DNA from: Hyposmocoma kahamanoa
Taxonomy: Eukaryota; Arthropoda; Insecta; Lepidoptera; Cosmopterigidae
DNA length: 64,000 nt
Assembly (NCBI RefSeq): GCF_003589595.1
Contig: NW_020653337.1
Location: 4,292,960-4,356,959 of the forward strand
Reading direction: 5' to 3'
The translations under genes and the position numbers were made by a program. Shown here one piece after another: positions 44,032 to 55,719 of this stretch. How positions within the stretch are numbered: position 1 is the first letter of the stretch; each line of letters opens with the position of its first letter. Below the pieces are notes generated by a model that did no database searches, had not been told where the DNA came from, and saw only the letters and a list, made by a program, of their open reading frames with translations.

Positions 44032-44936
44032 GATTTACCATTTTTTAGCTTTGCGGCTTAATAAAAGTTTCAGATCAGAGTTCTCCTTAGGTCATGACCA
44101 CGTTTTCCCAAGAGAATAATATATAAATCAACGTAATCTAATTTTGCGACTTTTGAGCAGCATTTGTTGCGTCGCGTTATATTCTATTCTACATTGTTTT
44201 TGACAGTTTTCACTTTGGGACCAACGTAAGGAGTGAACTTTTCTAGATTGGTTCTAGTTTAAATGTTCCATGTAGAGCCCTAGAGTTGATTCTGAGACTC
44301 TAGTACTCATAGCATAGGGAATTTATATAGTTTCTAGTCTGGCACATTTTTATTTATATAAAATTGCTTTAAACACACTGTGCGTCGTGTATCGTAAATC
44401 ACAACCACGTCAAGCCAACGGGTTATGCTTTAAACCTTCTCTATAGAAACACAACCGTGATCACCAGTGGAACATATCAATCTTTACAATAATACAAGGA
44501 CATTGTTAAGAATGTCATTGAAAATTATTTACATATATGTAACAAAATACAATTAGAAATTCTAAATAGTTATCGTGCGTTATTTATTCGTTCTCAAGGG
44601 GTCGATTGATATATTTAAAAAAGTCTTGAAAACCCCATAAAGTAGCAAAAAAAAAAAAGGATTTTACTCTCTTCAACAAGCCGCTTTCATGGGAGCAGGA
44701 ACAATTAAAAAAAAACATCACTTTAAATCTTTCAATCGCCGATATATTCCCATCTCTGATACAAAGTTTTGGTAAGCTGTCAATGTATATTTTGTCTCGT
44801 ATTTTTTAATGAAGGTAATTGAAGTTCAATCTTATGTAACAGGGATAAATTCTTCTACTTAATTTGTAAAATATTTTCATATATTTGTACGAAGATTATA
44901 GCTGTCGTACATTATATAATTAACTCGCATATTGTA

Positions 44937-45125
44937 GTAGCAGAAGAGTTACATACGGAAGAGTTCGACCAGGTAAATACTGCCACCTTCTCTATTTCTG
45001 TCGCCAAGCAGTAATGTGTTCCGGTTTTGAAGGGCAAGGGTATTTAAAGCTATTTAAGGCTCTGAGTGGCACTGCAACTTAGGCGCATAACTTGTTCGTC
45101 CTGTCACAAGATACCATAAAAAAAT
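44937..45125 (+). repeat. Family A with internal deletion
   Basis: The 5' block, the GCAGTAATGTGTTCCGG block and the last TTCGTCCTGTCAC block are joined across deletions. Confidence 0.7.
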
Positions 45126-45161
45126 AAACAGATCTGCCCTCGCCACCTACGTATTAGACAA

Positions 45162-45292
45162 AGGGTGCTAGTAAAATTACAGGCATATTTGTATCAGGGT
45201 GACTGGTGCTGCAGCTGTTATGGACAGGCGACTAGCTTATCATCAGGCGGACGATTTATTCGTCCCGTCACTCGATATTCTAAAAATAAAAT
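45162..45292 (+). repeat. Family A, 3' part
   Basis: GGGTGCTAGTAAAATTACAG to TTCGTCCCGTCACTCGATA, with an internal deletion after GGGTGACTGG. Confidence 0.75.
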
Positions 45293-45947
45293 ACACCACA
45301 CATACATACAAAAAAACACTTTCACTTAAATTTATTATGTTTTACTTCATTTTGAACATTTTAAATTATCGTTTGTCACGGAGGACGACTAACCCGCATG
45401 ATGCAAATTTGGTCTAGTAAGGGAAGTCAGATTACACAGTGTTTAATTTCAGATAGTTGTTATTTGTTAATGTACATAATTGAACTAATTAATTTATTTT
45501 TCCATTACAGTGAACAAAAAGAGTATAGAAATAAAATTACTGTTCTTGACGAGTAGATGCGTAATTTAAAAAAATATATATAAAACCATACTAGGCGAAA
45601 TTATAATTCTCTACGTTCTCGTAGCAGGTTTTGAGATGCTCAAAACACGTTATAAGAAAACAAGTAAGTATACTATCATCTTAAACAACAAGTATTTTCG
45701 GTGTTTCATAAAAAAATGTACAAGGATCTATGTTTCAAGAGCTGAAAGCCTGAAAAGGCTGAAAGGGCAACTGTTTACGGACACGTTCAGTGACAACGAC
45801 ATAGGTCTACTTTATCCTCTCTTTTACCTTTTCTTAGGCTGTTTATTTCAACTACATACTAGAGATGTTCTTATCGAAGCAATACTTGTCACATTTAGCA
45901 ATGTCACCTGTTACAAGAATTACTATCGGTATCCGTTTTGGAGAAAG
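45293..45947. other. No gene supported
   Basis: A 106-codon plus frame (45636-45956) runs into the SINE J head at its end and shows no domain, so I treat it as chance. Confidence 0.4.
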
Positions 45948-46170
45948 CCGTGGTAGCCTTATGGTTTGACCTACTGCCTCTCAAGCAGAGGGTAGTGGGT
46001 TAGAATCCGGGCTTGCACTTCTGAGTTTCTCGGAATTCTCGAAATTTAATTTGATATTAACCACGAGCTTTTAAGTGAAAACATTGTGATGAAACTTGCA
46101 CGTCGACCCCACCCCGCATTGGGCCAGCGTGGCGGGCCAGGGCCAAAACCCTGGCCTGAGAGGAGAAATT
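45948..46170 (+). repeat. SINE J head and body, left of the Jockey-like insertion
   Basis: CCGTGGTAGCCTTATGGTTT (A box) and GTGGGTTAGAATCCGGGC (B box) form the tRNA-like head. ACATTGTGATGAAACTTGCA and GCATTGGGCCAGCGTGGCGG form the body. Confidence 0.8.
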
Positions 46171-46710
46171 GGGACGGCTCTGCCAAGTACTTGCTCGATG
46201 CCCTAGATGGACTGCAGCGCTACGCCTTCCGTGTTGTCAACAATCCTCATGTAACTGAGCATGCGGAGTCGTTACAGCTTCGCAGAGATATAGCGTCTCT
46301 TAGCGTATTCTATCGCCTGTACCACGGTGAGTGCTCTGAAGAGTTATTCAACCTTATCCCTTCCTCTCCTTTCCATCAGCGGACCACCCGTGCCGGACTG
46401 CGTTGCCACAGTTGGACGGTCAGTTTAATACCGTCCCGCACTAAAAAGTTTGGCAATTCGTTTTTATGCCAACCATCAAATTGTGGAACCAACTCCCGGC
46501 GCATGTATTCCCTCCCCTCTATAACATCGGGTCCTTCAAACGTAGTGTGAAGAAGCATTTGGCCAGACCGGCAAAATGATAGTGACGGAGTGAAGATATT
46601 TGTGTTTTCCATCCGTTACTCTCATCTCTGGACTGTATTCGCACTTTCCATCAGGCGCGGTGCAGTCATTTTGCCGAGTCACAATAAAAAAAAAAAAGAA
46701 AAAAAAAATG
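46171..46710 (+). pseudogene. Jockey/CR1-like retroelement 3' fragment (C-terminal ORF2 region)
   Basis: The frame contains LLDALDGLQRYAFRVVNNP, LQLRRDIASLSVFYRLYHG, CSEELFNLIP and FHQRTTRAG, then after a frame change a tail resembling ...PSPYNIGSFKRSVKKHL. This order is typical of the C-terminal end, after the reverse transcriptase domain, of lepidopteran Jockey/CR1-like ORF2 proteins. It ends with an untranslated stretch and an A-rich tail (46681-46710). It splits a SINE J copy, whose CTGAGAGGAG block is to the left and GTGCCCAACAGTGGGACG tail to the right. Truncated at the 5' end, frameshifted and non-functional. Confidence 0.8.
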
Positions 46711-46750
46711 TGCCCAACAGTGGGACGTGTAAATGGTATGATGATGAATC
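46711..46750 (+). repeat. SINE J tail, right of the Jockey-like insertion
   Basis: GTGCCCAACAGTGGGACGTG and TATGATGATGAA complete the SINE begun at 45948. Confidence 0.75.
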
Positions 46751-46861
46751 TGTTTTGGAAATATGCATTGTTTTCATAGACTTTTAAATAAAGACGATGG
46801 CTTTGGTTGATTTCGCATAACAGTGAAATTGTTGAATCAACCACTTTGGAAAAAATATATA

Positions 46862-47305
46862 GTATAATCTCAGTACAGAGTACTAAAAAAACCGATCTCA
46901 AAACTACGTGGAATTATGTCTATTTGCTAAGTTTTATTGAAATATCCCCTAGTTCGCCACTATACAGGACTTGACACTGAGATAATAATAATCGGTTCTC
47001 ACTACTCAAAGTATATTGAGAGAAAAACGCCTTGAATTGGAGAAATAGCAAAATCAACCATTAAAATAATTGCTCCTAAATTAAAGTTAGGCGCTATTTA
47101 TAAAAATAAATCTTCATGCGTGAACAGCCACCCTTAAAGATGGATGATTTTCTTTAAAATAAAATGGGACCACTATTGAATTTTGTTGGAAACTTTTGGG
47201 GGTACCTTTCCAACAAAAAAATAATCATGAAAATCGGTTCACAAATATCGAGTAACATACATACGAATTGAGCAACTCCTCCTTTTTTAAAGTCGGTTAA
47301 AAATT
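46862..47305 (+). repeat. Family C, near full length
   Basis: AATCTCAGTACAGAGTACTA to TTTTTTAAAGTCGGTTAAAA, with the GCCTTGAATTGGAGAAATAG core intact. Confidence 0.85.
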
Positions 47306-47879
47306 GAGGACATACACTGACTCCTAAAAACGATCACGATAGAAAAAAATAACACAAACTTACTTCGAAATTTTACAAGAAAACCCCTGTATTCAACAGG
47401 TACTTCACATATACCAATGATTTGTTTACATCAACTAAACTAAATAGAACACGTATAGTATCCGATATACATGTTTGAAATGGTTTTAATTCGATTGGTA
47501 AAAAAATAAATTCTGAAATGAAGCCAGTGTCCTGCCGCTCGACGCAAGCAAAATGAACCGTATTAGTACGGGAAAAATCTGAATTTCACCTGAGATAGTA
47601 TCGACGCTTAACACGGAAAGGTTTTACATGAAAAGTCAAATTGAACTCTATGCTGCCCACGATAAAAGCGATCTAAATTCCAAAGTCAAGCTTGTATAAA
47701 CCACATGGAACATCAAGATCCCTTGATACTTGGTTACGAAACGACAGCCGACGTAACATACTTAAAAATAGACAGAAAAGACGGGCTGAAATATCGATCG
47801 CGGTGCCAATGGGCTTGTGTGGTCTCGATAAGGAAGAAAATTGCATAACACAAAGATGATGTTAGCATCATCAAAGTTG
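47306..47879. other. No gene seen
   Basis: No convincing frame or repeat. Confidence 0.45.
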
Positions 47880-48142
47880 TATTACCATCAGAGCTCCTTG
47901 TGACAGAATTCGTGCAGGGAAATACTGCCACGAATTATCTATTTCTGCCAAAACTGTAAAATTACTGCGTTCCGGTTTTGAAAAGGGTGCTGAAAAAACT
48001 ACAAGCATATATGCAGTGACAGTGCCCCTTAGATCTTTGCGATTTAAGGTCCAAATTGGCACTGCAACGGTTACAAATAGACACGTGTCCACCACCAGGT
48101 GTATAACTCGTTCTTTCCGTCACTTCGTATCGTGAAAAAAGT
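47880..48142 (+). repeat. Family A, degraded full length
   Basis: GAGCTCCTTGTGACAG through CTTAGATCTTTGCGATTTAA to TTTCCGTCACTTCGTATC. Confidence 0.75.
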
Positions 48143-48481
48143 AACAGTGATAAAATACTAAGAATTTGCGCAGCTCTATCTAAAATATTTTATAAAGAAA
48201 GGACGCATCATTGTTGTGTGTGTTGAACAATTTATCCGAGAGACGACGGGCGGAGAATAGTAACAAGAATACGAATGATGACAAAGCATAGGAACAACAA
48301 CGGATTGTTGAGGCGTAAAGTGATAAAGTCGCCTTGGGTAATCTTCACTTTGTCTATACTTAATCCTTAAGATGTATTGTCTGCTGAGCAAAGCGGAGAA
48401 AGGCTTGTTTCCGCAACTAGTAGAAGAAATACGTAATTTTGACTATTCAACTTGGAAATGACAAAATAATAATAATTGTAA

Positions 48482-48752
48482 CTAAAAAAATACTGGCCTC
48501 ACAAGTTCGTGGAGTTACATCTATTTTCCAAGTTTTATAGAAACCGGTTAAACCGGATTCATCCCCTAGTTTGCTACCCTTAGAGGTGGAACATTTCCTT
48601 CAAATTTCAACGGGACCAATAATGAGGTATCCTCTTTCCAACAAAAAATGAATCATCAAAATCGGTTTACAAATGCTGGAGTTATCACGTAACATGCATA
48701 CAAACAAAATACAGGCGAATCGAGATCTTCCTCCTTTTTTTAAGTCGGTTAA
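48482..48752 (+). repeat. Family C with internal deletion
   Basis: ACTGGCCTCACAAGTTCGTG, TCATCCCCTAGTTTGCTACC and TTTTTTTAAGTCGGTTAAAT are joined without the GCCTTGAATTGG core. Confidence 0.75.
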
Positions 48753-48869
48753 ATATTATGCAATACGATTGGTTATTATCCTTTTGTTGATAATAGGCCT
48801 AAAACATGTGATTTTTTTAATTAAAGATAGGCTTGTACTTGTTCATAATCTATGTTATGACATCACACG

Positions 48870-48908
48870 CATTCATACACACACGCGCACGCCTCACACA
48901 CACGAGCA
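48870..48908 (+). repeat. CA-rich microsatellite
   Basis: Imperfect run of CA units (ACACACGCGCACGCCTCACA and neighbours). Confidence 0.7.
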
Positions 48909-49004
48909 TACTTTATTTTGAACTTTATTGAATATCACGATGTTTTACTATCATGATATTCAGTCAATAATTTTCTTATGAAATTACTTAAATAAAATTA
49001 TCAA

Positions 49005-49275
49005 TAAAAAGATCAAACACTATGAAAAATTCCTTCGACCTGGCTGGATTCCAACTAGGGTCTTCAAGCATGCCGTACCAGACGCTCTTTCCACTGAACG
49101 AACTACCACCAGACCTCACGAATTTTTCTATGAGCTTGTTACAGATCTTTGTTTCTGGTTTTTTAACGACTTTTTCCGTAGCGCCATCTGTGAGAAATCT
49201 ATTTCTTCACTCAGCCAAGTACCTTTACAGCTACCAGCGTTTTAGTAGGAATGTCGCTTTAATAATTGTAATTTT
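49005..49275 (-). repeat. SINE E, antisense, degraded
   Basis: ATTCCTTCGACCTGGCTGG, GTCTTCAAGCATGCCGTACC and a body with CGTAGCGCCATCTGTGAGAA. Confidence 0.65.
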
Positions 49276-49285
49276 CTAGTTTTTA

Positions 49286-49576
49286 TTTTTAATATCAAGT
49301 GACGGGATGAACAGTCGTGATGGTAAGCTACTCGCCTGTGCATAACTGTTGCAGTGCCACTCAGAGCTTTCAATGGCTAAGCTCTGAGGGGCACTCCCAC
49401 TGCTCCCGTCACCCTGAGACACAAGTTGACAAGTCTCATGTGCCTGTAATTTCACCAGCACCCTTACCCATCAAAACTGGAACGCAGTAATGCTGACATT
49501 ACTGCTTGGTGGCAGAAATAGGTAAGGTGGAAGTACTAACCTGGACGTACTCTTTCACAAGGAGCTCTACTGCTAC
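49286..49576 (-). repeat. Family A, full length, antisense
   Basis: It begins ATATCAAGTGACGGGATGAA and ends AAGGAGCTCTACTGCTAC, one of the best preserved copies. Confidence 0.9.
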
Positions 49577-49625
49577 AAGTTTATTAAATATGTGTTTTAC
49601 AACCATGGTATTAAATTATTTTATT

Positions 49626-49770
49626 GTGAAATTACTCTATTAGTTTGTTATAATTATTAATATAAATTTCGGACACTAAAAATTATTTTGATCCGGCTGG
49701 ATTAGAACCAGCGTCTTCAAACATACCGCGCCAGACGCTCTGACAACTGAGCTACGGAACTACTACTTTA
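49626..49770 (-). repeat. SINE E head and tail, antisense
   Basis: GAAATTACTCTATTAGTTTG, GATCCGGCTGGATTAGAACC and CAACTGAGCTACGGAACTA. Confidence 0.75.
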
Positions 49771-50260
49771 TTTGATACGGAATTTAGTATAGGATCTTAC
49801 TGTTATATATTATTACTTATTACTTTTTCTCACAATAGCTATTATTTTAAGTGACGCGAAGTTCAAACTTTGTAATTGGAAGGATAAGTTTACAATCGAA
49901 GATAATAAAGACAAATAAGTTTTTGAAATATATATTATAAAGTTTTTACAGCACTTCCCTTCGTGAATCGTCGACCTCGTTATAGCAGAGGCATTCCCTT
50001 GAGTCCCATAGTTCATATGAAGTCCATCGTCATACCATTTCCCTGAGCTTGCAATTGACGGTGAGCGGGGGGCCAATAAAAACAATTTATCATTATTGAC
50101 TGTAAGAAGGGTGCTTTCAGATAAATAATTCGGGTAAAGACAATGAAAAACAATAGTATTATACGTAATAGCTGCATAATGAGGGTTCCAAAAATAGGTA
50201 CGCAATTTTAAGACTTAACTATGTACCTAATTTCTTTTTGTATTTTTCGTTGTTTTTTTT

Positions 50261-50410
50261 AATAGCCCCGCACTAGGGAAACCCTGTGTCGCGGGCGCCA
50301 TGGACACACACATAGACAACCACAAATTACACCCAAACTCATGAGAGAAATAAATGTAGGCCCTACAAATATTTCTCCCGGCCCGGGAATAGAACCCGAG
50401 ACCACTGAGT
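50261..50410 (-). repeat. SINE D body, antisense, head truncated
   Basis: It covers TAGCCCCGCACTAGGGAAAC to CCCGGGAATAGAACCCGAGA, ending after the B box. Confidence 0.8.
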
Positions 50411-50524
50411 AAATTAAAATAATGACATACAACCAATATTTGAGGATTATTTTGCTAACAATCCATAACAAAAAACTTTCACGAAAGCCAAACAAACATT
50501 ACAAAACAAGAAACCAAAGAGATA

Positions 50525-50930
50525 GAATGAAAGTATCCGTGATTGGCCAAGCACCGCTTATATTTTAACCAATCAGGAGGCAGTAGAGCGTTTGAGTAGC
50601 GTCGTATTTAATATTGTTTTTTAAACTGTAATTTTTTGCCAAATGTTTACACCTTTGTTCCTGTTATTTAACGTTTTGAGATATTATTGAATAAAATAAT
50701 TAGAATTTTAATAATTTCACAATTATAGAGACGTTATTCTGTTCAGGAATACAGTGACGCGTTTAAGGAGACTCTTTTAATATATTTTTTAAACTCATTA
50801 TAGTTCTGTGTACAGAATTTTTTTAATTCAGTAGCGCGTACCGTAAACAATAGAATTTTGATTCAAAACTTAAGAGAGCGCCTTTGTAATGTGGTTTATG
50901 AAATTATAATTGATAGATTAAAGTATAACA
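50525..50930 (-). repeat. Family S, antisense copy
   Basis: CAATCAGGAGGCAGTAGAGC, GTTTGAGTAGCGTCGTATTT and CAATAGAATTTTGATTCAAA are the inverse of the 6-kb copy, with extra sequence inside. Confidence 0.65.
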
Positions 50931-51301
50931 GGACTTTTTACATTATTATAATTATTAATTTTTTGGTTTAAAAAACATGTGCATTAAAATTGGGCTATAA
51001 AAACTAGCTCTGTGTTAATATTCCTATCTTGTGTTCTGTTTATTGCTTTTAATGACATTAAAATTGTGAGAACTTCATCAAAAAAACAATTACTAGATCT
51101 TTGTGAACCGCAACAAAGATATAATTTCTTTATAAAGGAACTGTCATGCGATGGGAAAATCTAGATCGAGGTTTTATTATTAGACCAACTTGGTCATGTT
51201 GTCTACAACAAGTGATATCATCAGTTAAACAAAACAATGCAAAGCCACCGTTCGGCATTTCGCATCTGTGATCCCTTCAGCCAGCTTACCAAATACAAAA
51301 G

Positions 51302-51792
51302 GCATATAATCTCAGTACAGAGTACAAAAAAACTGATCTCAAAAGCACGTCGAATTACACATAATTATCAAGTTTTATTAAAATCGGTTACCGGAAGGTG
51401 CGCAAACCCGGATTCATCCCTTAGTTCGCCATTATACGGGACTTGACACAGGAGATATTAAAAATCGGTTCTCACTACTCAAAGTATATTGAGAGAGAAA
51501 AACGCCTTGAATTGGAGAATAGCAAAATCAACCATTAAAATAATTGCTCCTTAAAATAAAATTTAGGCGCGATTTATAAAAACGAATCTTCACGCGTGAA
51601 CAATCACCCTTAGCGGTGGATGATTTTCCTCAAAATTAAATGGGACCACTATGGAGGTACTCTTTCCAACAAAAAAATAATTATCAAAATCGGTTCATAA
51701 ATACCGGAGTTATCGCGTAACATACATACAAAAAAACATACAGTCGTATTGAGAACCTCCTCCTTTCTTTGAAGTCGGTCAAAAAAAGGTTA
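51302..51792 (+). repeat. Family C, full length
   Basis: AATCTCAGTACAGAGTAC to CTTTGAAGTCGGTCAAAAAA, the most complete copy here. Confidence 0.88.
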
Positions 51793-52394
51793 CATCACTA
51801 TTATGTGATGTGATATTTAGACCGGATTAGTTTCCGCAACTCAACATCGTAGATTTCGCATGATATGGGTGTAGAAAAGGACTCAGGAATATCGGAGTCT
51901 TCTTTTCTATCTTCTAGGCTATCACTGGTCTTTATTCTGATATGAATCTCCTAATCTCATTAAGCGTTTATTTAGACAAGCTTCAACGAAAGCGGACATT
52001 ATCATTTCATGTTTAACAAATGTAACGATATCGGTAAGGCGCCTACGAGAAGCACAATAGCAAGTCATCTCATCACTTGTTGCTAATAGACAATAGCAGG
52101 CGCTAGTTCACAAATGGAGCGAATAAACAATAATAAAGTTCAGAATGCTATGTGCTAATAATATAAATACTCAATAAGATATAAATAGAACCTCTTACCC
52201 GGAACAAGTACATGATTTCAAATTAGGGAATCCACTGTACCATAATTACCAAAGTAGTAGAAGCCTGTTCACCGCATCAATGTCTAGACTTCGATTGAAA
52301 CCCTGCGGGGTTTGTCACGGTATTATTCCAGTTGTACCAACGGGTTGTAGACATAATTAAAAAATACTCGTGCTATATCGAAATAACGACGATA
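51793..52394. other. No gene seen
   Basis: No convincing frame or repeat. Confidence 0.45.
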
Positions 52395-52640
52395 TGAAAC
52401 ACCACCAACAACACAATATTGCCAGAATGACTACCAGTTTTGCACTTTTGCAAAGTAACAAAATAAGGCATTCATCTACAATTTCCGAGGTTTCACGGGA
52501 TATTATTGTCACGACCATAACGTACAAAGCGAAACTGGCGGACTGAGCTCAAGTTTGCGGAACTCCGCGAACTGTTGGCGCACGTGTCACGCAAACTAAG
52601 CACTTCTGTTGTATTTATTGTTCTATGGTAGATACTTTCC
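52395..52640 (+). repeat. Family F, 3' half
   Basis: ACGACCATAACGTACAAAGC and GTTGTATTTATTGTTCTATG match the 3' half of the 12-kb copy. Confidence 0.65.
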
Positions 52641-53124
52641 ACAACACCGAGAACACCTTTTAACGCCTACGGTATTAACGACTGCATTACCGAAGACGTC
52701 ATCGTATACAATCCTGCAAAATTTCAAATCGATAGCAAAAGTTACATATATAACAGTGCAAAGATGTAATGTTTTTAATATCTTTCACAGCACATGTGAC
52801 ACATACATTTCGGTACAGAAATTCACGTAAATACGTTGATTGAAACATTACATATTTTAGAGACAAATACTGTTTTGATATTTCGCGAGATGAAAGCGGC
52901 CACGACAGTATAGCGAGATTTTTTTTGTTTCAATAAAATATTTCGACTCCGCCATATTTTTTGTGAAGCAGCGATGATAGATTTGTTTGAAAAGTTGTAT
53001 GAAAAAATTACGTTAAAAGCCTAAATTCTGAAGCACAATTCCTAAATGGATTGCGTACACTTCTATGTACAGAGCCTCGTATACAAAGTAAATAATATAA
53101 CAGAAAATAACTCAACATCATTAA

Positions 53125-53195
53125 CCTATTATACATTCCACTGCTGGGCATGCGTTTACCAAGGCATGTGAACAATCTTCGACATGCAGGTTCTT
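53125..53195 (-). repeat. SINE J tail leader fused to family A
   Basis: ATTCCACTGCTGGGCATGCG is the inverse of the J tail, followed by TTTACCAAGGCATGTGAACA and a link to family A as at 42.9 kb. Confidence 0.55.
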
Positions 53196-53450
53196 AGTAG
53201 CAGTCTAGCTCCTTGTGAAAGAGTACGTCCAGGGAAGTGCTGCTACCTTACCTATTTCTGCTGCCAAGCAAGTAATGTGAACATTACTGCGTTTTGAAAG
53301 ATAAGGGTGCTTTTGAAATTACAGTCACGTATGTCTCAGGGTGATGAGCGCAGCAGCAGTGTCCCTTTAGATCTTTGTGTTTGAGTGGCATTGCAAGCAT
53401 TGGTATTCCATCTGGCGCATAACTTGTTCTGTCACTTATTCTCATAAGAA
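53196..53450 (+). repeat. Family A with J-tail leader
   Basis: TAGCTCCTTGTGAAAGAGTA to CATAACTTGTTCTGTCAC. The leader 53125-53195 resembles the one before the 42958 copy. Confidence 0.8.
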
Positions 53451-53679
53451 GCAACCGTATTGAATAAGCAATAAAATGCTTAATCGAATACCATAAATCC
53501 ATATTTGCTTCTAACAATAGAATTATTTAGTATATAACCCGTATTATGTTAGAAGCCAGTGAGCTGTGAAACGGCGTTGGTAAGGACTTGTTATTACAAA
53601 TCGGCCGGATTAGCAAATCAACAAGTCCGCAAGGGCGGGCCAAAAATAACAATAGTCACAGTGTGCACTAGAGATGTGA

Positions 53680-53760
53680 CTAGCTAGATTACGGTAGATA
53701 CATACGAGTATCCATCTAGATTACCGTAGATGAACATCTACTGTAAACTAGTTAGAGTCG
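53680..53760. repeat. Short cluster of CTAGATTACGGTAGAT words
   Basis: TAGATTACGGTAGATA, TAGATTACCGTAGATG and ATCTACTGTAAACTAG lie within 75 bp and partly pair with each other. Confidence 0.5.
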
Positions 53761-53807
53761 CATTCACAACATTAAATAAAGACAATGGTGTAGAAATGGA
53801 CCTTATT

Positions 53808-54050
53808 TAATGACATCAAGTAAAGTAACCGGGCGTACAAGTTTTGCACCTGGTGGTAAGCGACACCTAACAACCTACACAAAATTGTTGCATTATTTAA
53901 TTGCGGAGCTGTGGGGCACTCCGACTTCGCCGTCAACTTGAAGCATAATGTTAATAAGTCCCATGTATCTGTAATTTCAACAGCACCTTAAGGTAAGGTG
54001 GCAGTACTTGATATTGGACAAACTCGATATTGAACTGCCTGCCTGTAAAA
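53808..54050 (-). repeat. Family A, degraded, antisense
   Basis: ACATCAAGTAAAGTAACCGG through TAAGTCCCATGTATCTGTAA to GGTAAGGTGGCAGTACTTG. Confidence 0.7.
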
Positions 54051-54319
54051 TTATTCAAAATTCATTTGAGCTACAAATTCTAAATGATATTTAGAAATTT
54101 CTCTAATTCATAAGTACAATTCGTGTCAGTAGGTAACAACGAGATGTAACCCAATACAAATTTCCAATGAGTGAATGAATATTTGCTACTCCAAAACGCC
54201 AAAATGGCTGAACGAATTTAGATATAATTTCGTAGATAGTTTTATCTGGGGTGCATTAGTATTTTTGAAAGCAAATTGCGAGGTCAGAAACTCATACTTG
54301 GCCCAAGTCTGCTACAATT

Positions 54320-54915
54320 GAAATTATTGGTCATTGTAATTCTATTTAGACTCCACAGAGATTAATAATAATAATTTTATTACACACCCACCACATACTC
54401 GTAGATACACGCCATATTGCATTTACTTGACTTAGGTCCGTAAATGTGGTTCACACCAGCTAACAAGCTGAGAAGACTAAAGTAAATTATAATAATAATA
54501 GTAACGCACACACTCAACACAGCCCCGCACTGGGGAAACCATGTGTCGCGGATGCCATGGACACACACATAGACAACCACAAATTACACCCAAACTCACG
54601 AGAGAAATAAATGTAGATTATTGCAGTTATAATAAATATTTGTTATTCTGCTAAAAACCAGTTGCTATGGCAGTTGAGACTATATAGAATGTCAGTGGAA
54701 TGGCAATTATGGCATTCATTTATTCAATTACTAACGGTCGATGTTGCCTTACTAAAAGTATTATAGAAATTATTATGCATATCTTAATATTAACTCGTTT
54801 AATAGGTCATTCTCGAACTAGTGTTCACTAGCGGCAATTTTTGTTGCAAACAGACAAAATCCTCCATCTATTGACACATTACTGAGAATTTAAAATTAGC
54901 AGACTTGGGTGCGAT
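54320..54915 (+). repeat. Family G copy broken by a SINE D segment
   Basis: G pieces 54320-54364 and 54615-54915 join as ACAGAGATTA|TTGCAGTTATAATAAATATT, interrupted at 54365-54614. Confidence 0.75.
54365..54614 (-). repeat. SINE D 3' body with a longer 3' end, inserted in repeat G
   Basis: It contains the D body (GCCCCGCACTGGGGAAACC to AAACTCACGAGAGAAATAAA) plus about 115 bp beyond the usual tail, ending in an ATT-repeat. AGATTA lies at both borders (54359-54364 and 54615-54620), suggesting a short target duplication in repeat G. Confidence 0.75.
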
Positions 54916-55719
54916 ATTTAACCAGGAACAATATCGAGTAACAAAAAGTACTAGGTACGTACTAAGTAAGTATGTGTTATTGTGTCACAGTTCTACTCGC
55001 ATACAAACGCCACCACGTGTCTCGCAGTCTCGTGACCATTGCGAAACGGGAATACGCGGGAAGATTTATTTCACAAACGTCGGTCAGAATAGACCACGAA
55101 GAGACATTACGTAATAGACATATATTACTCTTCGATAAACAATGGATATTGTAAAAATGTTGCACGGTCAAACAAAGGTCGAATTCGTCTTTTAGGTGGA
55201 GTAGGTACCTGCCCCCATGGCCATGCCAAGTGTGTGAAGGTGAATGTTGCTATTAATTAATTTTATAACCGCTAGATGGCGTTGACCGATTTTAAATTCG
55301 TTCGTTAATCGCGGTGTTATAATTTTATCTTAAGTCTGCTTTGAGGAAGCGTTTTTTTGTTCATCGAGGTCTGTGGCCATGTGGGCTCATAAATACTGGT
55401 TAAGAGACAGCAAGTCGTTCTTCCGGTAGCGCGGTCAAGTCCATCAGTGGCCAACTGCTAATATAATTGAGAAAAAAGTGATGTCGGTTCTTGTACGGTA
55501 ACAAATGAGCGCTCCGTGATTCGATATTCTATGTCTAGGACCTTAGTTCGTCTTCGGACTTCGGATTCGGAGCTAGGTCTATAAGTTTGATGCCGAGCAT
55601 AACAAGCTTTCATCTCGGTATAAATCTCATTCTGCACATAGCCTCTCTGTGAGCAGCTATATCTCTGCATCGTTGTAGTCGTAGTGGGCATGTTGCTTGA
55701 ATGAACGGGGGTTTTTTTA
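54916..55719. other. No gene supported
   Basis: A 77-codon minus frame at 55458-55691 (contains YTEMKACYARHQTYRPSSES) lies in a base-balanced stretch, but no splice sites or family resemblance are evident. Confidence 0.35.

Larger units (their letters stand above)
43265..44936. other. No gene supported (weak start-exon candidate at 43356)
   Basis: Contains the weak start-exon candidate and the hairpin and direct repeat near 43.8-44.03 kb. The rest is AT-rich. Confidence 0.4.

Noticed and set aside
45636..45956. 106-codon plus frame
   Set aside because: It ends inside a tRNA-like SINE head, is AT-rich in its first half, has no domain and no good splice sites.
46536..46901. 121-codon minus frame
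   Set aside because: It is antisense through a retroelement tail, an A-rich tract and a SINE tail.
47345..47400. Start exon ending at a GTAAGT donor near 47.36 kb (minus)
   Set aside because: The frame needed to join the 32-kb exon has a stop codon just before the donor.
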